Origin: CADEEN01 sp963816315
GTDB taxonomy: Bacteria > Pseudomonadota > Gammaproteobacteria > Burkholderiales > Burkholderiaceae_C
DNA: 64,000 bases
NCBI GenBank assembly: GCA_963816315.1
Contig: CAWFJZ010000040.1
Span: 28,341-92,340 of the forward strand
Direction: 5' to 3'
The notes below the pieces were generated by a model that saw nothing but the letters and a program-made list of their open reading frames with translations, had not been told where the DNA came from and searched no databases. Below are positions 26,436 to 39,752 of the stretch, piece after piece; position 1 is the stretch's first letter; the number at the start of each line of letters is the position of its first letter. Position numbers and translations under genes: made by a program.

Positions 26436-28158
26436 TCATGAGCGCCGCGCCTTTTCCGACTCGTCCCACGCCGTCAGCGCTTGCCGATCGGGCACCCAGC
26501 CCAGGCCCTTGCCGGCGTCGGAACTCAATGCGTCTTGCGTCGTCACGACGTCGATCAGCGCCGGTGCGTTGGCCAAGGCGTCGCGGATCGCACCTTCGAG
26601 CCGCGCCGGGTCGGTGACGCGCTCGGCGTGCAAGCCGAAGGCGCGCGCCATGCCGGCGTAGTCGCTCCAGGCCAGCGTGGTGCCGACGACGCGGCCGCCG
26701 TAGTTCATCTCCTGGTCGAGCCGCTCGATGTTCCACGCTGCGTTGTTGGAGACGATGAACACCGCCTTGGCGCCGTGGCGCTTGGCGCTGTCGATCTCCA
26801 TCGCGTTGATGCCGAAGGCGCCGTCTCCCGTGATCGCGACCACCTGGCGCTCGGGATGCAGCAGCGCCGCGGCCACCGCGTAGGGCGTACCGACACCGAG
26901 GCAGCCGAACGCGCCGGCATCGAGATACGTTCGCGATTCGAGCCCCATGCGCGCGAAGCTGAGCAGGTCGCCGCCATCGGCGATCGTGATCGCGTCGGGT
27001 GCGAGCACCTTGCGCAGCGCGGCGAAGATGCGGTTCGGATGCAGGTGGCCGTCGCGGCCGGCGGGGGCCAGGGCCATCGCTTCGGCATGTTTCGCGGCGC
27101 GCTTGACGTGCTCCGCGCGCAGCGCATCGGTCCACGCGGTGTCGAGCGTGGGCGATGGCGCTTTCAATGCATCGGCGAGGGCCGCCATCGCCAACCCCGC
27201 GTCGGCCAACAACTCGACTTCGCCGCGCCGGTTGTCGCGCAGCTCATCGGCATGGTCGGCGATGCGGATGAACTTCGCCTGCTTGAACACGGCCGGCGAG
27301 CCGTAGCCCATCTGGTAGTCGAGCTTGCGGCCGACGACGAGCACGAGGTCGGCCTCCTGCATCGCCCGCGCGCGCACGGCGCCGACGACGCCGCGGTGCG
27401 CACCATCGACGAGGCCGCGGCTTTCCTGCGTGTCGAGGTACAGCGCACCGCTGGCGTCGAGCAGCCGCGTCAAGGCCTCGCCCGTGCCACGAGCGCCGCG
27501 TCCGGTGACGACGAGCGGCCGGCGCGCGGCGCGCAACAACGCGGCTGCCTGCATGACGAGCCCGCCGTCGGGCTGCGCGCGCGGGCGCGACGTTCGGCGC
27601 CATGTGCTCGGCGAGCACGCAGGCCGGATGCACCGTCTGCCGCAGCACGTCGGTCGGGATCTCGAGGTACACCGGCCCGGGCGCGCCGCCGTCGCCCTCG
27701 GCGATCGACCACGCCTTGTCGAGATCGCGCGCGATCTGCTCGGCCACGCGCAGCGTGCGCGCCTGGCGCGTCACCGGCGCCAGGATCGCCACATGGTCGA
27801 TGCCCTGCAGCGGGCCGAGGTCGTCCTGCGGCACGGGAGGGCAGCCGCCGATCAGCAGCACCGGCACGCGCTCGAGATGCGCGTTGGTGATCGCCGTGAC
27901 GCAGTTGGTGACGCCGGGGCCGGCGGTGGCCATGGCGATGGCCACGCCGCCGGAAAGCTGCGCATGCGCGTGCGCCATGTGCACGGCCGCGCCCTCGTCG
28001 CGCACATCGACGATGCGCACACCGAGCTGCGCCAGGTGGTCCCAGATCGGCTGGATGTGGCCGCCCTGCAAGCCGAAGATGCGATCGACGCCGCGGGCGA
28101 CGAGAAAGCGCGCGACGAGTTCGGCGACGCTGCGGTGGGTGGGGGAGGCAGTTGGCAT
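26436..28158 (-). CDS. Acetolactate-synthase-like TPP-dependent enzyme, copy 1 (one frameshift)
   Basis: About 574 residues of a thiamine-diphosphate enzyme of the acetolactate synthase/2-hydroxyacyl-CoA lyase superfamily. The N-terminal Pyr domain has GVDRIFGLQGGHIQPIWD, the activating Glu in DVRDEGAAVHMAHAHAQ and ATAGPGVTN; the C-terminal PP domain has GDGAFGINAMEIDSAK and NNAAWNIE with the TPP-Mg motif. The frame breaks once at about 27583 in a CGCG-rich run; one base fewer restores the sequence into QPDGGLVMQ. A second, diverged copy lies at 38023-39752. The GGHI signature and clustering with CoA genes suggest a 2-hydroxyacyl-CoA lyase, but acetolactate synthase activity is not excluded. 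Confidence 0.82.
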
Positions 28159-28229
28159 GATCGGTCTCCAGCCGGGGAATCACGGCTTTAGTATTCAGCG
28201 CCTCACCCGAGTGGTCAACTCGGCTGTTC

Positions 28230-29204
28230 TCATGGCACAAGGACAAGCGGCACCGTCGCGCCCACCGATTCGATCGCGCGATGGCTTTGCGCGGCGTCGG
28301 CCAGCGCGAACGTGCGTGCCGGCTTGACGCGGAGCCAGCCTTCTTGCAGCGCGCGGAAGACGTTGGCGGCCATCTCCTCGCGCTGCGCGGCCTCGCGCAC
28401 GTGGTGGAAGATGATGGGTCGTGAAACGGTGTTGGAGCGCGCTGCCAGGCGCGACACCTCGAACGGCGGCACGGCGCCCGAGGCCTGGCCGAAGTTGACC
28501 AGGTGCCCGCAGTAGTCGAGGCAGTCGAGCGACGCCGAGAAACTGTCCTTGCCGACACCGTCGTAGGCCACCGCGACGCCGCGGCCCTGCGTCAGTTCAC
28601 GCACGCGCAGGGCCACGTCCTCGCGCTTGAACTGGATGGTGTGGTGGCAGCCCGCCGCCGTGGCGACGGCGGCTTGTTCGTCGTCTGCCACGGTGCCGAT
28701 GATCGTGGCGCCGATGTGCGCTGCCCACTGGCACAGGAGCTGGCCGACGCCTCCTGCGGCGGCTTGAACGAGGATCGACGAGCCGGGCATCACGCGATGC
28801 ACCCGCCGCAGCAGCATCTCGACCGTCAAGCCGCGCAGCAAGGCGGAGGCTGCGACCTCGTCGCTCACGCCGGGCGGGACTTGCAGCAGTTGCGTTTCGT
28901 CAATCACGCGCTCCGACGCGTACACGCCGTACGAGCCGGTGACGTACGCCACCCGGTCGCCCACCTTCCAACGCGTCGAGCCCGCACCGCATGCCGTCAC
29001 CACCCCTGCCGCCTCGATGCCGGGAATGCCGGGAAGTTGAAGCGTCTTGTACAGGCCCGAGCGGACATAGACGTCGTGGAAGTTGACGCCGATCCGCGTG
29101 TGCCGCAAGCGCACCTCGTGCGGCCCCGGCGATTGCACGCCAACCTCCTTCAACCGCAGGACCTCGGGTCCACCGTGCTGTTCGATCACGATCGCCTGTG
29201 CCAT
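28230..29204 (-). CDS. NADPH:quinone oxidoreductase (zinc-less MDR family)
   Basis: A 324-residue medium-chain dehydrogenase/reductase of the quinone-reductase type. The N-terminus MAQAIVIEQHGGPEVL, GVNFHDVYVRSG, the core ASALLRGLTVEMLL and the Rossmann motif AAAGGVGQLLCQWA are all typical of QOR (Qor/YhdH-like), which lacks the structural zinc loop. It reduces quinones or enones with NADPH. The gene is divergent from the GntR gene at 29334, and the 130-base gap holds a TGAATTCA palindrome, so it may belong to the same regulon. Confidence 0.9.
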   Translation of the reverse strand: MAQAIVIEQHGGPEVLRLKEVGVQSPGPHEVRLRHTRIGVNFHDVYVRSGLYKTLQLPGIPGIEAAGVVTACGAGSTRWKVGDRVAYVTGSYGVYASERVIDETQLLQVPPGVSDEVAASALLRGLTVEMLLRRVHRVMPGSSILVQAAAGGVGQLLCQWAAHIGATIIGTVADDEQAAVATAAGCHHTIQFKREDVALRVRELTQGRGVAVAYDGVGKDSFSASLDCLDYCGHLVNFGQASGAVPPFEVSRLAARSNTVSRPIIFHHVREAAQREEMAANVFRALQEGWLRVKPARTFALADAAQSHRAIESVGATVPLVLVP

Positions 29205-29290
29205 CGCGCAGTTCCTTTATCCGCGGGGACTTCTTCAGCGTTGCCCCAGGCATTCTGAAGTCGGACACGTCAGGGACATCCAGAGCGAAC

Positions 29291-29300
29291 TCTGAATTCA
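29291..29300. promoter_or_regulatory. TGAATTCA palindrome between qor-like and GntR gene 1
   Basis: TCTGAATTCA, with the 8-base palindrome at 29293-29300. It is 33 bases before the GntR start at 29334, and a TAGAAT -10-like hexamer sits at 29322-29327, so the palindrome covers the -35 region. It matches the motif beside GntR gene 2. Predicted autoregulatory operator. Confidence 0.55.
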
Positions 29301-29333
29301 ACGTTCGGGCGGCGCCTTGCCTAGAATGTGCGC

Positions 29334-30023
29334 ATGAAAGCCCTGGCCCTGACGCCCAACCTCGTCGAGCAGGTGCGCGACGCGATCCTGGGAGAGATCG
29401 CCTCCGGCCAGCTCGCGCAGGGCGAGCGCATCATCCAGGAGCAGATCGCCAAGACGCTGGGCGTCTCGCGCCAGCCGGTGCAGCAGGCGCTGCTGCTGCT
29501 GCGCACCGAGGGCGTGCTGCGCGACGCGCCGGGCCGCGGTCTGGTGGTCACTCCGCTGGAGCCTGACGAGGTCAAGCACATGTACGACATGCGCGCGGTG
29601 ATCGAAGGCTTGGCCGGCCGCCTCGCCGCCGAGCACAACGCCGAGCGCGCTGCCAAGTTGGGCCCGGCCGTGATCGACGCCGGCCGCAAGGCGGTGGCCA
29701 GCGGTTCGGTGGCCAAGATGGTGGCCGCCGACCTGAAGTTCCACGCCTTCATCTATGGCCTGTCAGGCAACCCCTTGATCGCCCCGGCGATGGCCGCGCA
29801 CTGGACGCACACGCAGCGCGTGATGGGCGAGGTGCTGATTCGCGACGAGACGCCGCGCGACATCTGGGACCAGCATGCCGCCATCCTCGACGCCATCGCG
29901 CGGGGTGCGCCGGATCAGGCCGAAAAGCTGGCGCGCAGACATATCGCACAAGCCGCCACCTTCATGGTGTCCAGGTTGCAAGGCGAAAGCAAGCCAGCGA
30001 AGCGTCGAGCAGTGCCGAGCTGA
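29334..30023 (+). CDS. GntR-family (FCD domain) transcriptional regulator 1
   Basis: A 229-residue regulator. The winged helix (residues 5-70) contains EQIAKTLGVSRQPVQQALLLL; the FCD effector domain follows with HMYDMRAVIEGLAGRLA, a metal-binding-type His in LKFHAFIY, and RDIWDQHAAILDAI. The start at ATG 29334 is chosen because the paralogue at 35199 aligns from its own ATG (MKPLP versus MKALA); an upstream GTG at 29328 is the alternative. FCD regulators usually sense small organic acids. No ribosome site is evident, and the close TAGAAT suggests leaderless translation. Confidence 0.92.
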   Translation: MKALALTPNLVEQVRDAILGEIASGQLAQGERIIQEQIAKTLGVSRQPVQQALLLLRTEGVLRDAPGRGLVVTPLEPDEVKHMYDMRAVIEGLAGRLAAEHNAERAAKLGPAVIDAGRKAVASGSVAKMVAADLKFHAFIYGLSGNPLIAPAMAAHWTHTQRVMGEVLIRDETPRDIWDQHAAILDAIARGAPDQAEKLARRHIAQAATFMVSRLQGESKPAKRRAVPS

Positions 30024-30067
30024 GGCGCCGGCCCGTAGAGTCGAGCGTCATGGCGCAGGAGAACTCC

Positions 30068-34077
<4,010 letters not shown>

Positions 34078-34144
34078 GGTGAAACGCCCTTTTGCTTTTG
34101 CGACTGTTTGCGGCCCGAAGGCGAACTTCAAGGTCTGCAAAGAA

Positions 34145-34273
34145 CCGTTCGGGCTGAGCTTGTCGAAGCCCCTCTCGTCACCGTTCGGGCTGAGCCTGTC
34201 GGAGCCTTCGTGCCACATGCCAAAGGGCTTCGACAGGCTCAGCCTGGCCCTTCGACAAGCTCAGGGCGAACGG
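34145..34273. repeat. REP/REPIN-like repeat array (copy 2, four units)
   Basis: Units at 34145-34169 and 34181-34205 are direct copies; 34227-34244 and 34249-34273 are inverted copies of the same 25-base arm seen at 25476. The spacer CCTTCGTGCCACATGCC matches the loop of copy 1 read in reverse, and the upstream flank again has CTTCAAGGTCTG. It occupies the 315-base gap between the kinase and its regulator; no gene is visible in the gap. Confidence 0.85.
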
Positions 34274-34392
34274 GGGGAGCGGAGCGCACAAGGGGCGTGG
34301 GAAGCCGACCGTCATCAACTTCCGCAACGGGCCGACAGCAGAAACGCGTTTCATGCACCGCGGGACGCGCGCTGCGCGGTGGAGCCACTGAC

Positions 34393-35037
34393 ATGGGCTC
34401 ATCGCCAATCCGCGTCCTGCTGGTCGATGACCATTCGGTGGTGCGCGGGGGCGTGCGCCTGATGCTGGCCGCGGCGGCCGACATCCGCGTCGAAGCCGAG
34501 GCGGCCGACGCGGGCGCGGCGATGCAGGCGGTGCGACGTGGCGCCATCAACGTCGTCATCGCCGACATCAACCTGCCCGATCGCAACGGGCTCGAACTGC
34601 TCGGCATGATCAAGCGCGAAAGACCGGACTTGCCGGTGCTGATGCTGAGCATGTACACCGAGGACGCCTACGCCGTGCGCGCACTGCAGCTCGGCGCCGC
34701 CGGCTACCTGACCAAGAACGTCGAGGCCGAGGTGCTGGCCGGCGCAATCCGCAAGGCGGCCGCGGGCGGCACGTACGTGACGCCGCTGCTCGCCGAAAAG
34801 CTCGCCGCGGCGCTGCAGACGGGCGCGGGCCTGGCGCCGCACGAACGCCTGTCGGCGCGTGAGTTCGAAGTGCTGCGCCACATCGTCGCCGGTACCAGCC
34901 TGGTCGATGCCGCCGCGCAGATGCACCTGAGCCCGAAGACGGTCACGGCCTACCGGGCGCGCATCCTCGAGAAGACCGGCTTGCCGAACAACGCCGAGCT
35001 GATGCGCTACGCACTCGAACACAAACTGTTCGATTGA
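34393..35037 (+). CDS. NarL/FixJ-family response regulator
   Basis: A 214-residue regulator: receiver domain (VLLVDDHSVVRGGVRLML, acceptor Asp in NVVIADINLPDRNG near residue 58, Lys in GYLTKNVEAEVL) and a LuxR-type helix-turn-helix (LSAREFEVLRHIVAGTSLVD, LSPKTVTAYRARILEKTG). It follows the CheB-CheR-PAS kinase, whose output domain is of the NarX type, so the two form a likely pair despite the repeat-filled gap. Start at ATG 34393; longer in-frame extensions upstream run through repeat DNA and are not credible. Confidence 0.92.
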   Translation: MGSSPIRVLLVDDHSVVRGGVRLMLAAAADIRVEAEAADAGAAMQAVRRGAINVVIADINLPDRNGLELLGMIKRERPDLPVLMLSMYTEDAYAVRALQLGAAGYLTKNVEAEVLAGAIRKAAAGGTYVTPLLAEKLAAALQTGAGLAPHERLSAREFEVLRHIVAGTSLVDAAAQMHLSPKTVTAYRARILEKTGLPNNAELMRYALEHKLFD

Positions 35038-35161
35038 TCCGCTGGCCGGCGCGCTGCGGGCGGCTGTAGGCGATCCCCTACGGTCTGCCGGGCAAACGCT
35101 GGCCGATGTCGAGGTCAACGCTGGTTTCGCGGTCGGCGGCGAAAGGGCACATTTCTATGCG

Positions 35162-35181
35162 TTCTGAATTCAGAATTCAAC
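35162..35181. promoter_or_regulatory. Double GAATTC palindrome upstream of GntR gene 2
   Basis: TTCTGAATTCAGAA is a perfect 14-base palindrome, immediately overlapped by a second CAGAATTCAA. It ends 18 bases before the ATG of the GntR gene at 35199. It is the most complete example of the motif found at 29291, 36974, 49280 and 54357. Confidence 0.62.
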
Positions 35182-35198
35182 CATACCGAGCCGCCACC

Positions 35199-35966
35199 AT
35201 GAAACCCTTGCCGTCGCAACCGAAGCTCACCGAACAGGTTTACGAAGCCATCGTCGCCGACATCGTCGAAGGCAAGCTGCGGCCCGGCGGGCGGATCATT
35301 CAGGAGGAGATTGCCGACCAGCTCGGCGTTTCCCGCCAGCCGGTTCAGCAGGCGCTGCTGCTGCTGCGCAACGAAAGGCTGTTGCACGACGGGCCGGGAC
35401 GCGGCCTGATCGTGGCGCCGCTCGACCTCGCTCACGTGCGCCACATGTACGACGTGCGGGCGGTCCTCGAAGGACTCGCCTTCCGCAAGGCGGCCGTCAT
35501 CAACAGCGAGCGCGCGCGCAGGCTGGGGCCGGCGTTGATCGACCGGGGGCGCGAAGCGGTCGTCCGCGGCTCGGTCGCGGAAATGGTCGCCGCGGACATG
35601 ACGCTGCACAACTTCATCTACGAACTGGCGGACAACCCGCTGATCGGGCCGACCCTGCAGCCGCAGTGGACCTACACGCAACGCGTGATGGGCGAGGTTC
35701 TGATGCGCGACGAGACGCCGCGCAACATCTGGGATCAGCACCAACGAATGATCGACGCGGTGATTGCCGCCGACGGCGACGAAGCGGAGCGACTCGCGCG
35801 CGAGCACATCATGGAGTCGGCCGACTTCATGATCGCCCGGCTGCGAAACGGGCATCACGGCGCTGTCAACGGCGCCCTCCCCTCGTCGGCGCCGAACGGC
35901 ATCTTCTCGTTGCCGTTGGCCGCAACAACTCACACGGCGACTTCGGTGCGCCGCATCAAGATATGA
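35199..35966 (+). CDS. GntR-family (FCD domain) transcriptional regulator 2
   Basis: A 255-residue paralogue of the regulator at 29334, with near-identical helix-turn-helix (EEIADQLGVSRQPVQQALLLL) and FCD elements (HMYDVRAVLEGLA, TLHNFIYELADNPL, WDQHQRMIDAV). The recognition helices agree, so both may bind the same TGAATTCA palindrome. The ATG at 35199 is preferred; earlier in-frame starts would place the operator inside the gene. The C-terminal 30 residues are unlike regulator 1. The stop overlaps the phosphotransferase start, so regulator and enzyme are co-transcribed. Confidence 0.9.
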   Translation: MKPLPSQPKLTEQVYEAIVADIVEGKLRPGGRIIQEEIADQLGVSRQPVQQALLLLRNERLLHDGPGRGLIVAPLDLAHVRHMYDVRAVLEGLAFRKAAVINSERARRLGPALIDRGREAVVRGSVAEMVAADMTLHNFIYELADNPLIGPTLQPQWTYTQRVMGEVLMRDETPRNIWDQHQRMIDAVIAADGDEAERLAREHIMESADFMIARLRNGHHGAVNGALPSSAPNGIFSLPLAATTHTATSVRRIKI

Positions 35967-36978
35967 AGTTCCCGCCCGACGCCGGCCGATTGGCCGACTA
36001 CCTGCGCGCGCACGGCCACGATGTGGACGGCGCGTTGACAACCACCGAGTTCACCGGCGGCCAGTCCAATCCGACCTACCGGCTCGAACGTCGGCAGCCG
36101 CCGTTACGTGCTGCGGCGCAAGCCCGACGGCATGCTGCTGCCGTCGGCACATGCGATCGAACGCGAGTACCGCGTCATGCAAGCACTTGGCCGGAAGCGG
36201 CGTGCCGGTGCCGCGGGTCCACCTGCTGTGCGAAGACGCGTCGGTGGTCGGCACGCCGTTCTACCTGATGGAGTTCGTCGAGGGCCGTGTCTTCCTCGAT
36301 CCGACGCTGCCGGGTCTGCAGCCGGGCGAGCGGGCCGCGCTGTACGACGAGTTGAACCGCGTCATCGCGGCGCTGCATCACGTCGATGTGGCCGCGGTCG
36401 GCCTTGCCGACTTCGGCCGCCCCGGCCGCTACCTGGCGCGCCAGATCGAGCGCTGGACGCGGCAGTACCGGGCCAGCGAGACCGAGCGCATCGACGCGAT
36501 GGAGCGCCTGATCGAATGGCTGCCGGCACACGTGCCCGCCGCCGACGAAACGACGCTCGTGCATGGCGATTACCGCATCGACAACGTGATCTTCCATCCG
36601 ACCGAGCCGCGCATCATCGGCGTGCTCGACTGGGAGCTGTCCACGCTCGGCCATCCGTTGGCCGACTTCGCGTACCACTGCATGACCTGGCGCGTGAAGC
36701 CCGACGAGTTCCGCGGCATGAAGGGCCACGACCTGGATGCGCTCGGCATCCCGCAAGAGGCGCCCTACGTCGAGGCTTATCGCCAGCGCACCGGACGCGA
36801 GTCGCTGCCCGACTGGGACTACTACCTGGCGTTCAACATGTTCCGCATGTGCGCGATCCTGCAAGGCATCCTCGCCCGCGCCCGACAGGGCAACGCGACC
36901 AGCGCCCAGGCCGAGGCCACCGGCCGCATGGCACGGCCGATGGCCGAAGCCGGCTGGCGGCAGATCAACGCACTCTGA
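35963..36978 (+). CDS. APH-family phosphotransferase (ACAD10/11-like), two frameshifts
   Basis: About 338 residues of an aminoglycoside-phosphotransferase-fold kinase of the type linked to acyl-CoA dehydrogenases. TTTEFTGGQSNPTYRL is the nucleotide-binding start, LVHGDYRIDNVIFH holds the catalytic Asp, and IIGVLDWELSTLGHPLAD the metal-binding Asp. The frame breaks at about 36088 and 36183; both can be healed by single-base changes. The C-terminal two thirds are one clean frame. In fatty-acid and hydroxy-acid pathways such kinases phosphorylate 4-hydroxyacyl-CoAs for elimination; here it shares a cluster with an acyl-CoA dehydrogenase. Confidence 0.82.
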
Positions 36979-36982
36979 ATTC
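36973..36982. promoter_or_regulatory. TGAATTCA palindrome at the end of the phosphotransferase gene
   Basis: CTCTGAATTCA, partly formed by the phosphotransferase stop codon. It lies about 170 bases upstream of the c-type lipoprotein start at 37151 and could control that gene and the TPP lyase behind it. The match to the motif beside the GntR genes is exact over 8 bases. Confidence 0.42.
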
Positions 36983-37150
36983 ATCGATGCCGGCGAGCGA
37001 TCGGCACCCTACAGTCCGACGCCAGCACTGAGCGTCGCGGCATCGAGGCACGCCGTGCGCAACCAAGCAGCACCCTCGGGCTGTCGGGCAGCAGCGCCCG
37101 GCACGACAGGCCGATACAACGACGTGGCGCGCTTCGGATGGAGGCGTATC

Positions 37151-37792
37151 TTGACAACGGAATCATCCAATCAAGCGCCGCAGCGGCCGACGGCGTCGGC
37201 CGTGGCCGGCGCGCTCTTCCTGGCAACAGCGGCGGTGATGGTCGCCAGTTGCGCGACCGAGCAAACCAGGGCTTTCAAGGTCGAGGACAGCTCGTTCAGG
37301 TGCATTTCCGAGATGACGCCGGTGCGCCACTTTTTTGTTGACAACCTCGCCGGCAACCTCGCCGGCACGGTCAAGGTTGCCCAGGCCGGCAAGGGCGAGT
37401 ACCCCGTCGGCTCGGTCGTGCAGTTGATCCCCAACGAGGTGATGGTGAAGATGCCCAAGGGCACCAGCCCGGCGACGAAGGACTGGGAGTTCATCTGGCT
37501 CAACGTTGACAAGAGCGGGCAGAAGATCGGCATTCGCGGTTTCAAAGAAGCGAACAACCGGTTCGGGTTGAACTGCTTCGACTGCCACGTCAAAGCCAAG
37601 CCCGAGTTCGATCTGGTCTGCGAAACGAGCAACGGCTGCGACCCGATCCCATTGACCAAGCCGATGTTCGGCGCGTTGCAGCGCACCGACCCGCGTTGCA
37701 AGGGCTCCGACAAGGTGAGCAAGGAAGACCAGGAGTCGCTGGCGCAGGTTCAAGAGGTGGTCAAAGCCCTGACCGCAGCGAAGAAACCCTAG
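37151..37792 (+). CDS. Putative c-type heme protein, possibly lipid-anchored
   Basis: A 213-residue product translated from TTG at 37151, with TGGAGG correctly spaced upstream. The N-terminal hydrophobic segment ends AAVMVASCATE, a possible lipobox. A single CFDCH heme site follows, in a Cys-rich stretch (VCETSNGCDPIPL, DPRCKG). The pattern resembles cytochromes related to P460 rather than class I cytochrome c. It sits upstream of the second TPP lyase gene, separated from it by a palindromic element. An electron-acceptor role for the dehydrogenases of this cluster is possible but unproven. Confidence 0.62.
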   Translation: MTTESSNQAPQRPTASAVAGALFLATAAVMVASCATEQTRAFKVEDSSFRCISEMTPVRHFFVDNLAGNLAGTVKVAQAGKGEYPVGSVVQLIPNEVMVKMPKGTSPATKDWEFIWLNVDKSGQKIGIRGFKEANNRFGLNCFDCHVKAKPEFDLVCETSNGCDPIPLTKPMFGALQRTDPRCKGSDKVSKEDQESLAQVQEVVKALTAAKKP

Positions 37793-37956
37793 TCCACTGC
37801 GTCAATGAAATGACACCCGCTGCCCACCCGATACGACGTGCGCTGCGGCGTTGCGAATGCTCGCGATGCCTACGGGCATCGCTGCGCTTCGCGCCTTGCA
37901 TCGCACGCCGTCTCGGGCGTTCCTCGGGGTGCCATTCCACTGACGCAGTGGACTAG
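37789..37956. mobile_element. 168-bp palindromic MITE-like element
   Basis: Terminal inverted repeats of about 30 bases begin CTAGTCCACTGCGTCA at 37789 and end with its exact complement TGACGCAGTGGACTAG at 37956; inner bases of the arms match with a few differences. A second hairpin, GCGATGCC-TAC-GGGCATCGC, sits inside. It has no coding capacity. The left end supplies the TAG stop codon of the heme-protein gene. CTAG at both tips could be part of the element or a target duplication. No second copy was noticed in the window. Confidence 0.65.
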
Positions 37957-38022
37957 CCGCATGCCGGTGCGCTGCACCGGGCATGCGACCGATCGCCGGG
38001 CCGGCTTCCTGAAGGGGTGACC

Positions 38023-39752
38023 ATGCAAGCAGCACCGACCATTTCCGAAACCTCGGCCGCGGCACTGGTCGCGAAGTTCCTCAAGGCGCGCGGCGTCGAT
38101 CGCGTGTTCGCGCTGTGCGGCGGCCACATCATGCCGCTGTGGATGCGCATCGACGCCGAGGGCATCCGCTTGATCGACGTGCGCGACGAGCGCGCGGCGG
38201 TGTACATGGCGCACGCGCACGCCGAGATGACGGGCACGCTCGGCGTCGCGATGGTGACCGCCGGCCCCGGCGTTACGAATGCGATGACCGGCATCGCCAA
38301 CGCCTATGTCGCAGAAGGCGCCGGTGCTTGTGTTGTCGGGCACGCCGCCGACGTACCAGGAGAACCGCGGCGCGCTGCAGGACATGATCCACACGGATTT
38401 CGTGCGCCCGCTGACGCGCTATGCGCGCACCGTGCGCCGGCCGGAGCTGGTGCTGCAGGAACTCGACGAAGCGGTCTCGCGCGCATTCGGGCATGGGCGG
38501 CGAGCCGGGGCCGGTGTACCTCGACTTCCCGGTCGATACGCTGCGCGGCGAGGTGCCGCGCGCGCTGGTGCTGCCCGAGCAGATGAGCGGCCGCCCGCGC
38601 GACCGCATGATGCCCGACCCCGCCGCGGTGCAGCGCGCGGTCGATGTGCTGCTCGCTGCCAAGCGGCCGTTGTTCATTTCGGGCCGCGGCGCGCGCGGCG
38701 CCGGGCCGCAGCTCGCGCAAGCTGCTCGATCGGCTCGATGCGCTGTACCTCGACACCGGCGAAAGCCGCGGCCTGGTGCCCGACAGCCATCGCGTCGGTC
38801 GTGGCCGCGATGCGCGGCTCGGTGATGACCGAGGCCGACCTCGTCGTCACCGTCGGCCGCCGCCTGGACTTCCAGCTCGCGTTCGGCTCCCCCGCGGTGT
38901 TCGGCGACGCGAAGTTCCTGCGCATCGCCGACGTGCTGGGCGAGTTGCGCGACAACCGGCGCGGTGCGGCGGAAGTGTTCGCCACGCCGTCGGCCGCGCT
39001 CGACGCGATCCTGGCCGCGACCGAAGGCCGCAAGGGCTCGGCCGACGCCGACTGGGGCCGCACGCGCCCGCACCAAGCACCTCGAGCGCGCGAACAAGCT
39101 GGCGGCGTCGCTGAAGACCGCGCCTGCGGGCAAGGACGGGCTGATGCATCCGAACCGCGTCGTCGCGGCGCTGCGCGACGCGCTGCCGGATGACGCGACG
39201 GTGGTCTGCGACGGCGGCGACTTCCTGAGCTTCGCGCGCGTCGGCCTGCCGGCGACGACCTACCTCGACCCGGGCTCGCTCGGCTGCATCGGCGTCGGCA
39301 CGCCGTTCGGCATCGGCGCGAGCCTGGCGCGGCCCGACAAGGTGACGGTGGTCGCCACGGGAGACGGCTCGTTCGGCTTCAACGCGATGGAGATCGACAC
39401 CGCGGCGCGGCACAAGGCGCCGGTGCTGATCGTCGTCGCCAACAACGGCTCGTGGGCGATCGAGGTGCGCGACCAGCTGGAGTCGTACGGCAAGGTCGTC
39501 GGCACGCGCTTGCAGTTCTCCGACTACGCGGCGATGGCGCGCGCCTTCGGCCTGCACGCCGAACGCGTCGAGCGCGCCGAGGATCTGCCGGCAGCGATCG
39601 AGCGCGCGCTCGCCAACCGCCCTGCCCTGCTCGACGTGCTGGTGACGCCGGAGGCGGTGTCGTCGGATGCGAAGTCCGGGCTGGCGTGGGTGCCCGACCT
39701 GCAGGCGCTCGGCACCTGGGACGAGGCTGAGCGCAAGTGGCGGGCTGCGTGA
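38023..39752 (+). CDS. Acetolactate-synthase-like TPP-dependent enzyme, copy 2 (about five frameshifts)
   Basis: A paralogue of the enzyme at 26436, about 576 residues. GVDRVFALCGGHIMPLW, DVRDERAAVYMAHAHAEM and TAGPGVTNAMTG open the Pyr domain; VVCDGGDFLSFARVG and the TPP-Mg region GDGSFGFNAMEIDTAARH with NNGSWAIE close the PP domain. The frame breaks near 38313, 38490, 38715, 38790 and 39062. At the first, removing one G yields V-A-K-A-P-V-L-V-L. The protein is conserved between breaks, which argues for sequencing error over decay. The stop overlaps the pntA start. A 2-hydroxyacyl-CoA lyase-like role is inferred. Confidence 0.78.

Noticed and set aside
34145..34273. CRISPR array
   Set aside because: The repeat units are inverted as well as direct, spacers are not of uniform size, and no cas genes are present; this is a REP-type palindromic repeat.
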